Shown piece after piece: positions 8,761 through 16,634 of a DNA stretch of 64,000 nt. A program made the translations under genes and the position numbers. The number at the start of each line of letters is the position of its first letter. Positions within the stretch are counted from its first letter, which is position 1. Origin of the DNA: Thiogranum sp. Lineage in GTDB: Bacteria > Pseudomonadota > Gammaproteobacteria > DSM-19610. The notes below the pieces were generated by a model, which saw nothing but the letters and a program-made list of their open reading frames with translations, made no database searches and was not told where the DNA came from. The stretch covers positions 1 through 64,000 of the forward strand of contig JASBST010000094.1 in the NCBI GenBank assembly GCA_030148775.1, given 5' to 3'.

Positions 8761-9387
8761 ATGCACGCAAAGACCACCCCCGACCAAATCGCCGCGGCAG
8801 CCGACGAACTGTTTTATCGACAGCGGTACGAGCACACCTCGTTCGCCGACATCGCCTCCGCGGTGCACATCTCGCGCGGAAAATTCTACTATCACTTCAA
8901 AACCAAGGATGACATCCTGACTGCCGTCATCGAGTCGCGCCTTGCCGCGACCGGCAGGCTGCTGCAACAGTGGCAACAGGCGCCCCCCTAGGACCGCATT
9001 CGCAGCTTCATCGACATCCTGCTCACGAACCGGGCGCTAATAAAACATTACCGCTGCCCGGTAGGCACGCTGCGCGGCGAACTGGGAAAGATCGGGCGTC
9101 CGGCTCAAGCGGATGCCAACCGACTGTTCACGCTGTTCCGGGTCTGGCTGCGAGGACAGTTCTGGCAACTCGGTCGCCGGCGGGATACCGATAAACTGGC
9201 CATGCATCTGTTGGCCCGCAGCCAGGACGTGGCCACCCTGGCCACTGCATTTCGCGACGACAGCTTTATTCGTCAAGAAGTCAAACTGCTGCATGCCTGG
9301 CTTGACACCTGCGCAGGCGAAAACGCTTATCCCACGCCGGGCAATGTCTCCGACGACCGACAATTTTTCGCTGAAGGAGACAAACGA
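8761..9387 (+). pseudogene. TetR-family regulator interrupted by an in-frame stop
   Basis: From the ATG at 8761 the frame encodes a textbook TetR DNA-binding domain (TTPDQIAAAADELFYRQRYE, then SFADIASAVHISRGKFYYHF). It then meets a TAG at 8989-8991, right after a run of six C. Beyond the stop the same frame continues with a convincing TetR ligand-domain sequence (RSFIDILLTNRALIKHYRCP through KLLHAWLDTCAGE) up to about 9340. No stop follows before the next gene's start, so the natural C-terminus is also unclear. It once probably controlled the YciI-like gene directly downstream, which is also broken. A single-base sequencing error is a possible alternative for the stop. A truncated DNA-binding domain alone would be unlikely to repress normally. 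Confidence 0.75.
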
Positions 9388-9670
9388 ATGTTTATCGTGC
9401 TGTTGAAATTCTCCGATCATAAAGCCAAGGTCGGCCAGCGCATGGACGTGCACAATGACTGGCTCACATGTGGTTTCGCTGACGATTATTTTGGCGGGCA
9501 GCCTGCAGCCGCAACTTGGCGGTGCCATCGTGGCGCACAATACCGGTTCCGCCGCTCTTGCCGCGCGCGTGAAGGAGGATCCTTTTGTGGCGCAGAAGAT
9601 CGTGAGCAAGGAGATACTGGACATCAGTCCTGCCAGGGCAGACGACAGGCTGAATTTTCTGCTCGCTTGA
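9388..9670 (+). pseudogene. YciI-like (YCII-related) small protein gene with a frameshift
   Basis: An ATG at 9388 with a GAAGGAGA ribosome site starts MFIVLLKFSDHKAKVGQRMD, the usual N-terminus of a YCII-domain protein. The match stops after HNDWLTCGFADDYF. It resumes in the +1-shifted frame as ILAGSLQPQLGGAIVAHN through EDPFVAQKIV to the stop at 9670. The break lies in the T-run around 9485-9491. Proteins of this family are small ferredoxin-like dimers of poorly known function. Together with the interrupted TetR gene this looks like a decaying regulator/target pair, or two assembly errors. Confidence 0.75.
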
Positions 9671-9714
9671 GACGATACCGGTCTTGGGTTGCGCCGCGGC
9701 GTCGCCGTTGCCTA

Positions 9715-9745
9715 CATAAAAACAGCCGGGTCGGATGACCCGGCT
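9715..9745 (-). terminator. Rho-independent terminator of the phosphoesterase gene
   Basis: A perfect 9-bp stem AGCCGGGTC/GACCCGGCT (9724-9732 and 9737-9745) with a 4-base loop. Read on the minus strand it is followed by GTTTTTA. It lies 30 bp beyond the phosphoesterase stop. Confidence 0.8.
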
Positions 9746-9774
9746 ATCAGCTTCGACTAATGTTTCAGCAACGG

Positions 9775-11592
9775 CTAGCGGTCGAAGCGGGCTTGCTGGC
9801 GACCGGCCTTGGCGAAACCGCGCTCCTCGTTGCGGCGGGAAAAGGCAAACAGGTTCATGAGATCCCCCACCGCCGGTGCATTGACCGGCCGGTACGGGTC
9901 GTCCTCGCCGGCGACCGGATTGGGCAGATTGTCGCGGCTGCGCGCCGACAGCGTCCCCAGACCCCAGTTGCGCTCGATGAATTTGATCACCGAGGCGTGA
10001 TCGTAGTAGGTGTGATCGACGTAACCTTTCTTCGCGAACGGCGACACCGCGATCATCGGGATACGCGTGCCGTCGCCGAAGAAGTCGATCGGCTGGATGT
10101 AGCCGGAGTCGTAATAGCCGCCGCCTTCGTCGGTAGTGATCAGGATGGCGGTCTTCGCCCAGAGCTTCTTGTTGGCCTGCACCCGGCCGATGAGGTCGGT
10201 GACGAACTGCTCGAACTGCGCCAGGGTGGCGTTGGCCGGATGCCCCGCCATGCTCTCGAACGGCCGCACGAAAGCCACCGCGGGCAATTCGCCGCTGGCG
10301 ACGTCGCCGTAAAACTGCTCGACGCCCTGCAGATTGCTCTTCAGCGAAGTCGTCATGATGCTGCTGAAGCCGATGAGCGGATCGCAGATACCACAGTATT
10401 CGCTGGTCGGCTCGGCATTTGGCACGCGTCCGCCGCTGTAGTATTTCCACGCGACCTGCTTGGCCGAAAGCGCATCGGCTATTGTCGGCACCGTCTGGGG
10501 CGGCAGGGTGAACTGGTCCGCGCCGAGCGCCGCCCGGGTTCCGTCATAGTGGTAACCCAGACTGTAGTTGTTCACCAAATAGTAGGTGTTGGCGGCACAA
10601 TTGCCGTCACGGAACGGCCGGTACGGCAGCGAATGCAGATAATTCTCGATAGCCGCGACACCGGGCTGCGTGCTATCGGCGCAATTGACGTAGGAACCGC
10701 CGCGATAGCCGTCCTCGCTGTACCAATTGTTGAGACCCGGCTGAGGATCGGGGTTCTCTATCTGATTGGAAGGCGGCACATCCCGGCGACCGTTGTTATT
10801 GTGATAGGCAACGTCGGCGGTGACCAGCGCGATAAAATTGGCCCCGGTTCCGCCCATGATGGCCTGATGGTAGTTGTCGCTGATCGCATAGCGGTCTGCC
10901 AGGGCCTTGAGACCCGGAGCGTCGCCGGCGCTCATATTGTAGAAACCCATCGACTCACCGCCCTGATTGGGCTGGGTCGGGGTCGGCGAGAAGCCGTCGT
11001 TGCTTGGCCCGATGCTGGCTGTGGTGGCGACCCAGGGGAACAGATCGTTGCGACCCTGGTTGTACTGCTGCCACATTTGAAAGAAGCGGTGCATGGGATC
11101 GCCGGTGTGGGCATCGGCGGGGACATAGCGGGTGATCTGAAACGGTCCGTTGGGCAGATCGGCGGGGAAACGCTCGTCCGGTACATTCTGCGGCAGGCCG
11201 GTGGCATAGGTGGTGTTGGGTTGCGGCAGTGTGGCGTAGGCGCCGGTACGCTCCGGATCGATGCGGTAGCTGTCAATGTCACTCGCCTGTTGTTGTGCCG
11301 CGGCGGCGAAATTCGGCCCGGGTGTGCCGTCGGCATTGATGATGCCCTTGGACAGCAGATTGTCGATACGCTGTCCGCGCCGCGGCCGGTAGCCGGCAAA
11401 CAGATTGTCGAAGGTATGATTTTCGCCGACGACCACGATGAGATGTTCGATCGGGGTGGCGGTACTACGGCCGCCCTGTTCATCCTCATGCCCATGCTCA
11501 TACCCCATGGCAAGGGGCGCAAAAACGCTTTGGCCAATGAGAGAAAGACTGACGGCAGCCGCCAGCGATTTACGGGAGTGCTTGAATCTCAT
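9775..11592 (-). CDS. Secreted alkaline-phosphatase-superfamily phosphoesterase (phospholipase C / acid phosphatase type)
   Basis: A 605-residue exported enzyme from the ATG at 11592, which has an AGGAG ribosome site. The N-terminus is a Sec signal (RKSLAAAVSLSLIGQSVFAP). The family is shown by the phosphoesterase opening IEHLIVVVGENHTFDNLFAG, in which Glu/Asn and the following Thr serve metal binding and nucleophilic attack. It is also shown by DRYAISDNYHQAIMGGTGANF, the late TDEGGGYYD metal site and the VSPFAKKGYVDHTYYDHASVIKFIE block. Relatives cleave phospholipids or phosphate monoesters outside the cytoplasm; this one has no obvious C-terminal lipid-binding domain. It stands alone, with its own terminator. 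Phosphate scavenging is a reasonable inference; the actual substrate cannot be told. Confidence 0.88.
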   Translation of the reverse strand: MRFKHSRKSLAAAVSLSLIGQSVFAPLAMGYEHGHEDEQGGRSTATPIEHLIVVVGENHTFDNLFAGYRPRRGQRIDNLLSKGIINADGTPGPNFAAAAQQQASDIDSYRIDPERTGAYATLPQPNTTYATGLPQNVPDERFPADLPNGPFQITRYVPADAHTGDPMHRFFQMWQQYNQGRNDLFPWVATTASIGPSNDGFSPTPTQPNQGGESMGFYNMSAGDAPGLKALADRYAISDNYHQAIMGGTGANFIALVTADVAYHNNNGRRDVPPSNQIENPDPQPGLNNWYSEDGYRGGSYVNCADSTQPGVAAIENYLHSLPYRPFRDGNCAANTYYLVNNYSLGYHYDGTRAALGADQFTLPPQTVPTIADALSAKQVAWKYYSGGRVPNAEPTSEYCGICDPLIGFSSIMTTSLKSNLQGVEQFYGDVASGELPAVAFVRPFESMAGHPANATLAQFEQFVTDLIGRVQANKKLWAKTAILITTDEGGGYYDSGYIQPIDFFGDGTRIPMIAVSPFAKKGYVDHTYYDHASVIKFIERNWGLGTLSARSRDNLPNPVAGEDDPYRPVNAPAVGDLMNLFAFSRRNEERGFAKAGRQQARFDR

Positions 11593-11782
11593 AACAACGC
11601 TCCTGTTCAGAAAAAGGTTAAACACATACACTGCAACCGGTGGTAGGCAATTCGGTCGACGGCGATTATTCGCCGGCACTGTGACCTGGTGATGTCGGTT
11701 ATATGAAAGCTTGTTAGGGTTTGTTAGGAATGCAGCAAGAAACACCCCCCTCTTTACGAAAGATTGAGTACAGGAGTCACAA

Positions 11783-12127
11783 ATGGTTTTGTTGGTACTA
11801 TCGCTGCTAACGCTCGCGGCCCTGCTTGGACTGGCGATGGTGGTGCTCGGCGTACGTTATCACCGCGGTAGCGCGGCGCTTGCCCGTGGCCACGGGGGTA
11901 CGGCACTGCTGGCCTTCTCCCTGCTGATTGTCTACTTGCTGCGCAGCCCCACGGACAAGCTTTACAACAATGCCGCCCTGCTATTGTTTCTTGGAATCTG
12001 TGGCGGCGCGGTGTTGTTTATGTTGCGAGACGGGGACAAACCGCCGCAGATGTTCGTCGTCGCACTGCACGCGCTAATGGCGTTCGGTGGCTTGCTATTG
12101 CTGGCCTATGGTTACTTCGCCGGGTAA
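11783..12127 (+). CDS. Small inner-membrane protein with four predicted helices
   Basis: 114 residues, ATG at 11783 after an ACAGGAGTCACAA ribosome site. Four hydrophobic segments (about 3-24, 40-56, 62-81 and 90-112) alternate with short charged loops. No catalytic motif is visible and no family is recognised. It is divergent from the phosphoesterase gene and not clearly linked to the MarR gene downstream. Confidence 0.7.
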   Translation: MVLLVLSLLTLAALLGLAMVVLGVRYHRGSAALARGHGGTALLAFSLLIVYLLRSPTDKLYNNAALLLFLGICGGAVLFMLRDGDKPPQMFVVALHALMAFGGLLLLAYGYFAG

Positions 12128-12359
12128 GGCCGAGGGTGGTGGCGATGGGTATTCATCCCGCTGCCCCGGGCGGCCCTGTGCCGCCGGGACTGGCAAAAAA
12201 AAGAAACCGAACTGGCACCGACACCCGCCGTTTTGTTATCAGGCGTTAGCTGGAGGGTGACGAAAAATAGCATAATGATTTGATAAATAAAGCGAATATA
12301 AAAATAACCCAAAAATCGTCGACACGCGACAAATAGAAGGCAAAGGAACATTCAGTCTC

Positions 12360-12388
12360 TTGACTATTGTTCGTGTACGTACTATATT
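12360..12388 (+). promoter_or_regulatory. Promoter of the MarR gene with an internal palindromic operator
   Basis: TTGACT (12360-12365) and TATATT (12383-12388) are 17 bp apart, a near-consensus sigma70 promoter. The spacer contains the palindrome GTACGTAC (12375-12382). The string TGTACGTACTAT closely matches TATACGTACTAT at the second promoter just after the MarR gene (12887-12898), which suggests autoregulation. Confidence 0.65.
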
Positions 12389-12417
12389 CATTCCAACCTT
12401 AAACGAACGGTCCGGCA

Positions 12418-12864
12418 ATGAGCAGATATAACACAGGCAAAATTCTGGGCGAACCCTGGTTACCGTTGATGCGGGAATTGGTCTGGGCCTATCAGGCCTT
12501 TTCACAGTATTCCAACCAGCATGTGAAGAGCCTCGGTTTGACGCCACCCCAGTTCGATGTCCTCGCCACACTGGGCAATACCGAGGGCATGCCCTTTAAA
12601 GAGCTTGGAGATAAAACCTTAATCACCAAAGGCTCGCTGACGGGCATTGTCGATCGAATGGAAAAAAAAGGCTGGATACAACGGGTGAACTCAAATGAGG
12701 ACAGGCGCTCGACGCTGGCTCGCTTGACTCCGGCAGGACATAAACTTTTCGAGCAGGTGTTTCCGCTTCATCTGGCGCATTTGGCACGTGCATTCAAACG
12801 TCTCGACTGTCGTGAGCGAACGGAACTGATGACGTTGTTAGGCAAGTTGAGGAAAAATTTTTAA
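12418..12864 (+). CDS. MarR-family transcriptional regulator
   Basis: 148 residues with the winged-helix domain in the middle: LTPPQFDVLATLGN, then MPFKELGDKTLITKGSLTGI (recognition helix) and VDRMEKKGWIQRV with the DRRSTLARLT wing. The N- and C-terminal helices form the dimer interface. Such proteins usually repress detoxification or aromatic-compound genes and let go when a phenolic ligand or oxidant binds. One cysteine (FKRLDCRERTEL) is present near the C-terminus and could sense redox, though this is only a possibility. The same sequence motif lies in its own promoter and in that of the YceI operon downstream, so it probably controls both. Confidence 0.88.
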   Translation: MSRYNTGKILGEPWLPLMRELVWAYQAFSQYSNQHVKSLGLTPPQFDVLATLGNTEGMPFKELGDKTLITKGSLTGIVDRMEKKGWIQRVNSNEDRRSTLARLTPAGHKLFEQVFPLHLAHLARAFKRLDCRERTELMTLLGKLRKNF

Positions 12865-12870
12865 AAAAAT

Positions 12871-12898
12871 TTGATCATATAATACGTATACGTACTAT
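12871..12898 (+). promoter_or_regulatory. Probable MarR-controlled promoter of the YceI operon
   Basis: TTGATC (12871-12876) and TACTAT (12893-12898) are 16 bp apart. The palindromic core ACGTATACGT overlaps the -10 region, and TATACGTACTAT differs by one base from the motif in the MarR gene's own promoter. It starts 6 bp after the MarR stop codon. Confidence 0.6.
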
Positions 12899-13186
12899 CC
12901 ATAGGCGAACGTAATTTTCGGGAGAATACAGACCATGCAATGTTCACAGCTTTTATACGTAAAACCTCGCGGCAGGCATGTCCGCCGGTGGTCGGGTCGG
13001 GTAACCGCAGCTGCGCTTTCGCTGCGGCCGCTGCAGCGGGATCGAACCGCCACCAAACTCTTCCACAGTACTGCCGGAGACCCGCAGTGCCGCCCGGCGC
13101 GGTCATGCGGTCTCCGGAAATCGGCCGTCGCGAGATGGCGGCCATACCCAAGTCTGGCAAACAGCCCCACTCTAGGAGAAACCATC
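12899..13186 (+). other. Long leader upstream of the YceI gene
   Basis: A 288-bp leader separates the promoter from the YceI start. It contains an ATG at 12935 with a strong GGGAGA site, and that frame runs through into the YceI frame without a stop (84 extra codons). The encoded extension is Arg/Pro-rich and would bury the signal peptide, so it is unlikely to be the normal start. It could act as a leader peptide or be chance. Confidence 0.4.
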
Positions 13187-13777
13187 ATGCAAGCACCTAT
13201 CAAGACAGCCGTCCACAGTATGACCCTCATTGCAGCCCTCAGCGCCGCACCTGTATTCGCGGCCCCTCCCGCGCAAGGCACTTATAAGATCGACCCTCAG
13301 CACACCAGCGTACACTTCCAGGTGAATCACCTCGGTTTTAGTGAAGTGGTGGGCCGCTTCAACAGCTTGTCGGGTAAAATCAATTTAAAGCCCGACGGCG
13401 ACTCGAAAGTCGACGTGGAGATCCAAACGGCCAGCGTGGATACAAATTACGACAAACGTGACGACCACCTGCGCAGTCCTGACTTCTTCAACGCAAAGCT
13501 GTACCCGATTATCCGATTCACCTCAAACAAGGTCTCGTTCAACAAAAACGGCGATCCCGTGGAAGTCACCGGCGAGCTTACACTTCACGGAAAAACCAAA
13601 CCGGTCACATTGAGCGTCCAACCGGTGGGCGCCGGCGATGATCCGTGGGGCGGTTATCGCGTAGGTTATGTCGCTAAAACGGTTATTAAACGATCCGACT
13701 ACGGCATGAATTTCATGCAAGGCGGCATCGGCGACGATATCGCCATCAACCTGAACATCGAAGCCATCAAGATATAA
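13187..13777 (+). CDS. YceI-family periplasmic lipid-binding protein
   Basis: 196 residues, ATG at 13187 after TAGGAGAAACC. The N-terminal Sec signal (TLIAALSAAPVFA, cleavage near residue 26) puts it in the periplasm. The lipocalin-like YceI signatures are all present: GTYKIDPQHTSVHFQVNHLG, VVGRFNSLSGKI, DDHLRSPDFFNAKLYPIIRF, VTGELTLHGKTKPVTL and RSDYGMNF. The family binds polyisoprenoids or quinone-like amphiphiles in its barrel. It heads an operon with a membrane protein and a DODA-type dioxygenase, behind a promoter sharing the MarR motif. A role in binding a quinone-like compound during aromatic stress fits this setting but is inferred. Confidence 0.92.
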   Translation: MQAPIKTAVHSMTLIAALSAAPVFAAPPAQGTYKIDPQHTSVHFQVNHLGFSEVVGRFNSLSGKINLKPDGDSKVDVEIQTASVDTNYDKRDDHLRSPDFFNAKLYPIIRFTSNKVSFNKNGDPVEVTGELTLHGKTKPVTLSVQPVGAGDDPWGGYRVGYVAKTVIKRSDYGMNFMQGGIGDDIAINLNIEAIKI

Positions 13778-13784
13778 GTCGATT

Positions 13785-13812
13785 GCGCGCCTGGCCAGAA
13801 GACCGGGCGCGC
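13785..13812 (+). terminator. GC-rich hairpin after the YceI gene
   Basis: GCGCGCC (13785-13791) pairs with GGGCGCGC (13805-13812) 7 bp after the YceI stop. There is no T-run, so it may stabilise the mRNA end or attenuate rather than terminate. Confidence 0.4.
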
Positions 13813-13829
13813 TTCGCCTTGCCAAAATC

Positions 13830-14606
13830 ATGAATATGACATTACAACTCGTACTCCCTGCCCTGGTTATGCCAGCGCTCTTTTCATTCGCCATGCTTTG
13901 GCTGGCCAGGCGTAAACCAGGTACAGGCAAGGCACTAATCCTGGTCTGGCTGCCATTATATGTTTGGATAAACGGCGTACCCGAGTTTCCCTCGCGGGAT
14001 GCCACCAACTGGCTGTGGCTGGCTGCGCTGCTGGCCGCCGCGGCCGTTATGCTTGTCCGACAAAGGAGCCTGCTTGCCACGGCGCACAGCACCGTGCTGC
14101 TCGCCGGCCTTCTGACCATCGCATGGCCTGTAATCCACTTGATCAGTGTCGCGTTCACGCTGACCTTGGGTGCGGCGCTGCTGGTCGGCGGTCTGATTTA
14201 CTATCTTCCCAACGAACGGGCCACGCTGCCGATAACCGCGACGGCCGTGAACACCGCGGGTATCGGCCTGGTTTCAGCGCTCGGTGGCAGCTTGCTCGTT
14301 GGTCAGCTGGCTATCGCCCTGGCGGTGGTCCTTGGTGCCTTCACGTTGGCGGAAATCTTTTCCCGAAAAACACGCCTCAACTTTCCGTCTGAGTTTCTCG
14401 CGCCCTTTGTCACCATTGACCTGCTATTGCTCGTGATTGGACGCGTCTATGCCGACTTACCGATAGGCCCGGTGGTGCTGTTGCTTATCTCGCCACTGGT
14501 AGGGCTGCTGTTGCGCTGGCGCTATAGTGTCGTTGTAAGTACATCTCTGGTTCTTGGGGCTCTGCTGTGGTTACTTGTTGGCAGCGGCTCTTCAAACTAT
14601 TACTAG
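13830..14606 (+). CDS. Polytopic membrane protein of unknown function (258 aa)
   Basis: Almost wholly hydrophobic, with about eight predicted helices and short loops, ending with a small hydrophilic tail (GSGSSNYY). It starts 52 bp after YceI and ends 5 bp before the dioxygenase gene, so it is the middle gene of that operon. There is no signature of a known transporter and no conserved charged residues inside the helices beyond a few Asp/Arg at the loops. It could be a transporter or an integral partner of YceI, but that is a guess from position. Confidence 0.75.
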   Translation: MNMTLQLVLPALVMPALFSFAMLWLARRKPGTGKALILVWLPLYVWINGVPEFPSRDATNWLWLAALLAAAAVMLVRQRSLLATAHSTVLLAGLLTIAWPVIHLISVAFTLTLGAALLVGGLIYYLPNERATLPITATAVNTAGIGLVSALGGSLLVGQLAIALAVVLGAFTLAEIFSRKTRLNFPSEFLAPFVTIDLLLLVIGRVYADLPIGPVVLLLISPLVGLLLRWRYSVVVSTSLVLGALLWLLVGSGSSNYY

Positions 14607-14611
14607 ACCCT

Positions 14612-15391
14612 ATGTCTCTGCCCGCTCTATTTATCAGCCATGGCGCGCCGGACACCGCGGTGACGGACATGCCTGCAACCCGATTCCTACGACAGTTAGG
14701 CGAGAGACTGGAGCCAGTCGACAACATTGTTCTGGTTACGTCGCATTGGCTGACGCACCATCCTTTGCTGTCGGCGCAAGCGCAACCGGCCACCTTGCAC
14801 GACTTCTACTGGGGACCTGATCCGGCACTATACGCGATGGAATATCCGGCAAAGGGAAATCCACAGCTCGCCGAAGAAATCGCCCTGTTACTGGCCAACA
14901 ATGGAATCGCCGCCGGTATTGATGTCCAGCGTGATATGGATCACGGCGTATGGACGCCACTGGTTCACCTCAAACCCAAAGCCGAAATCCCCGTGGTGGC
15001 GCTTTCGACTCAGCCCTATTGCGATACACGCCACCACCTGGCGGTCGGCCGGGCGCTGGCTCCGCTCAGGGAAAAGGGCGTATTGATTATTGGGAGTGGC
15101 GCGGTAACACACGACCTGCGCGGCATAGGCGGGTCTTGCGCCCAGCAGGCCGCGCGCTCCCACGCGCTCGAGTTTTCACAGTGGGTCAACAACTCTATGA
15201 AAACAAAGTCCCTGGATGCTTTGCTGAATTACGAAAAGGAAGGGCCGCACGCCGCGATCAATCATCCGACGCCGGAACATCTTCTACCACTGTTTGTTGC
15301 AATGGGCGCCGCAGAAGACGGGCCATGGAGACGGATTCACAGCAGTTGGTCCTATGGGGTCCTGGCGATGGATATTTACAGCTTCGGTTAG
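14612..15391 (+). CDS. DODA-type extradiol aromatic ring-opening dioxygenase (YgiD-like)
   Basis: 259 residues from the ATG at 14612, which lies 5 bp after the previous stop. The LigB/DODA fold is shown by LPALFISHGAP at the N-terminus, in which the His is a metal ligand. It is also shown by VTSHWLTHHPLL, DMDHGVWTPLVHLKP, LIIGSGAVTHDLRG and NHPTPEHLLPLFVAMGAA. In relatives a Zn or Fe centre cleaves catechol rings outside the hydroxyls (for example 4,5-cleavage of DOPA). It is the last gene of the YceI operon, next to a hydroquinone reductase and an operon whose predicted product is catechol, so a catechol-type substrate is plausible. Confidence 0.9.
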   Translation: MSLPALFISHGAPDTAVTDMPATRFLRQLGERLEPVDNIVLVTSHWLTHHPLLSAQAQPATLHDFYWGPDPALYAMEYPAKGNPQLAEEIALLLANNGIAAGIDVQRDMDHGVWTPLVHLKPKAEIPVVALSTQPYCDTRHHLAVGRALAPLREKGVLIIGSGAVTHDLRGIGGSCAQQAARSHALEFSQWVNNSMKTKSLDALLNYEKEGPHAAINHPTPEHLLPLFVAMGAAEDGPWRRIHSSWSYGVLAMDIYSFG

Positions 15392-15399
15392 TCCAAAAT

Positions 15400-16281
15400 T
15401 CAATGCTCGTTAAAACGCGCAGCCAGTTCGTCGATGAACAATCGGACCTTGGCCGATAAATGCTTGCGGTGCGAATAGACCGCGCACAGTCCCAACTCGG
15501 GAATTTTGAAGTTCTCGAGTACAAGCCGGACGGTGCCGTCGGCAATGTCCTTGTCGACAACGAATCTGGGACAGACCGAAATTCCATTGTCCCTGAGCAC
15601 CAACGCCCTGACCGCGATTGCGCTATTGACGATATATTTTGCAGCGATATTTATTTTCTCATCGACGCCTTCAAACCCCCAACAGCCGCCGCCGCGGAAG
15701 TTGGAATCAATAATACACTGATGTTGCGACAACTCCCGCGGGTGTTTCGGCTCTCCAAACTTCTTTAGATAGCCGGCAGAAGCACACACCACAAGGGGAA
15801 TACTACACAGCCGCCGTGCCACCAGACAGGAATCCTGAAAGTCCGCGATCCTGAGTGCGAGATCGAAGCCTTCTTCGACCAGGTCGACGACGCGGTCTGT
15901 CAACACCATGTTAAAGTCTATATCGGGATACTTTCGCGAGAAATCAGAAACGACCTGCATTATATACAGTTCGGCGAAGGTCGTCGGCGCACTTATATAT
16001 AGTTTACCCGTGGGCTTGCCATGCGTCTCGTGGGCTTCGGTTTCCAGCTCATCAAGCTGCTCTAATAGCTGTAGACTCCCTTCGTAATAGTTTCGGCCCA
16101 CGGTGGTCAGATTAATCTGCCGCGTCGTACGTTGTAGCAGGCGGATGTTCAGCTCGTTTTCCAACTGAGCAACATATTTGCTCAGAAGCGTTTTGGAAAT
16201 GTTGGTTTTACGCTCAGCGCGGGAAAATCCACCGGCCTCGACAACCGCCACGAACGCCCGAATACAGGTCAGCTTATCCAT
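15400..16281 (-). CDS. LysR-family transcriptional regulator
   Basis: 293 residues. The N-terminal winged helix (DKLTCIRAFVAVVEAGGFSR, then SKTLLSKYVAQLENELNIRL) is typical. The effector domain from about residue 90 (TGKLYISAPTTFAELYIMQV, GFDLALRIADFQDSCLVARR) is of the CrgA/DhcR-like group that responds to aromatic or quinone compounds. It is convergent with the dioxygenase gene and divergent from the hydroquinone reductase gene, which is its most likely target through the 353-bp shared gap. Confidence 0.9.
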   Translation of the reverse strand: MDKLTCIRAFVAVVEAGGFSRAERKTNISKTLLSKYVAQLENELNIRLLQRTTRQINLTTVGRNYYEGSLQLLEQLDELETEAHETHGKPTGKLYISAPTTFAELYIMQVVSDFSRKYPDIDFNMVLTDRVVDLVEEGFDLALRIADFQDSCLVARRLCSIPLVVCASAGYLKKFGEPKHPRELSQHQCIIDSNFRGGGCWGFEGVDEKINIAAKYIVNSAIAVRALVLRDNGISVCPRFVVDKDIADGTVRLVLENFKIPELGLCAVYSHRKHLSAKVRLFIDELAARFNEH

Positions 16282-16634
16282 GCCACTCGCCTCTTATTGT
16301 CTATATTTTTGCAACAGACTATCAACAATCCGCTGCATTGTGTAACGCCGGAAGTCGAATAATACTGTAGTTAGGTGTTACTGACTGGGTTGAGAAACGA
16401 ATGCGTTATGCACCAAAACTTCGCATTAAGGCAGGACCGGCGGATGCACAGCCGTAAACCGCGTGATCGACGGCGGCGGGCAGCTCTCGTGCCCGCAGTG
16501 GTTATTGCCCCTCCAGCGTCAGCAACAAAGCTTGCTAGCGGCATAAAGCGGCCGGTTTTTAGGCACTTACCGCCAAACCGGCGAGACGGAACGCGCTAGC
16601 GGGAATTCTTAACACTGATTCAGGGGACAACAAA
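16282..16634. other. Divergent control region of LysR and hydroquinone reductase genes
   Basis: 353 bp. AT-rich near the LysR start (16290-16380), with TGTAACGCCGGAAGTCGAATAA close to a likely promoter, then GC-rich with a GGGCAGCTCTCGTGCCC hairpin near 16479-16496. Probably contains the LysR binding site, but no clear T-N11-A pair could be singled out. A 74-codon open frame at 16375-16599 has no recognisable product. Confidence 0.4.

Noticed and set aside
9760-11646. 628-codon open frame on the plus strand
   Set aside because: It is the antisense of the phosphoesterase gene; the opposite strand has a signal peptide, family motifs, ribosome site and terminator.
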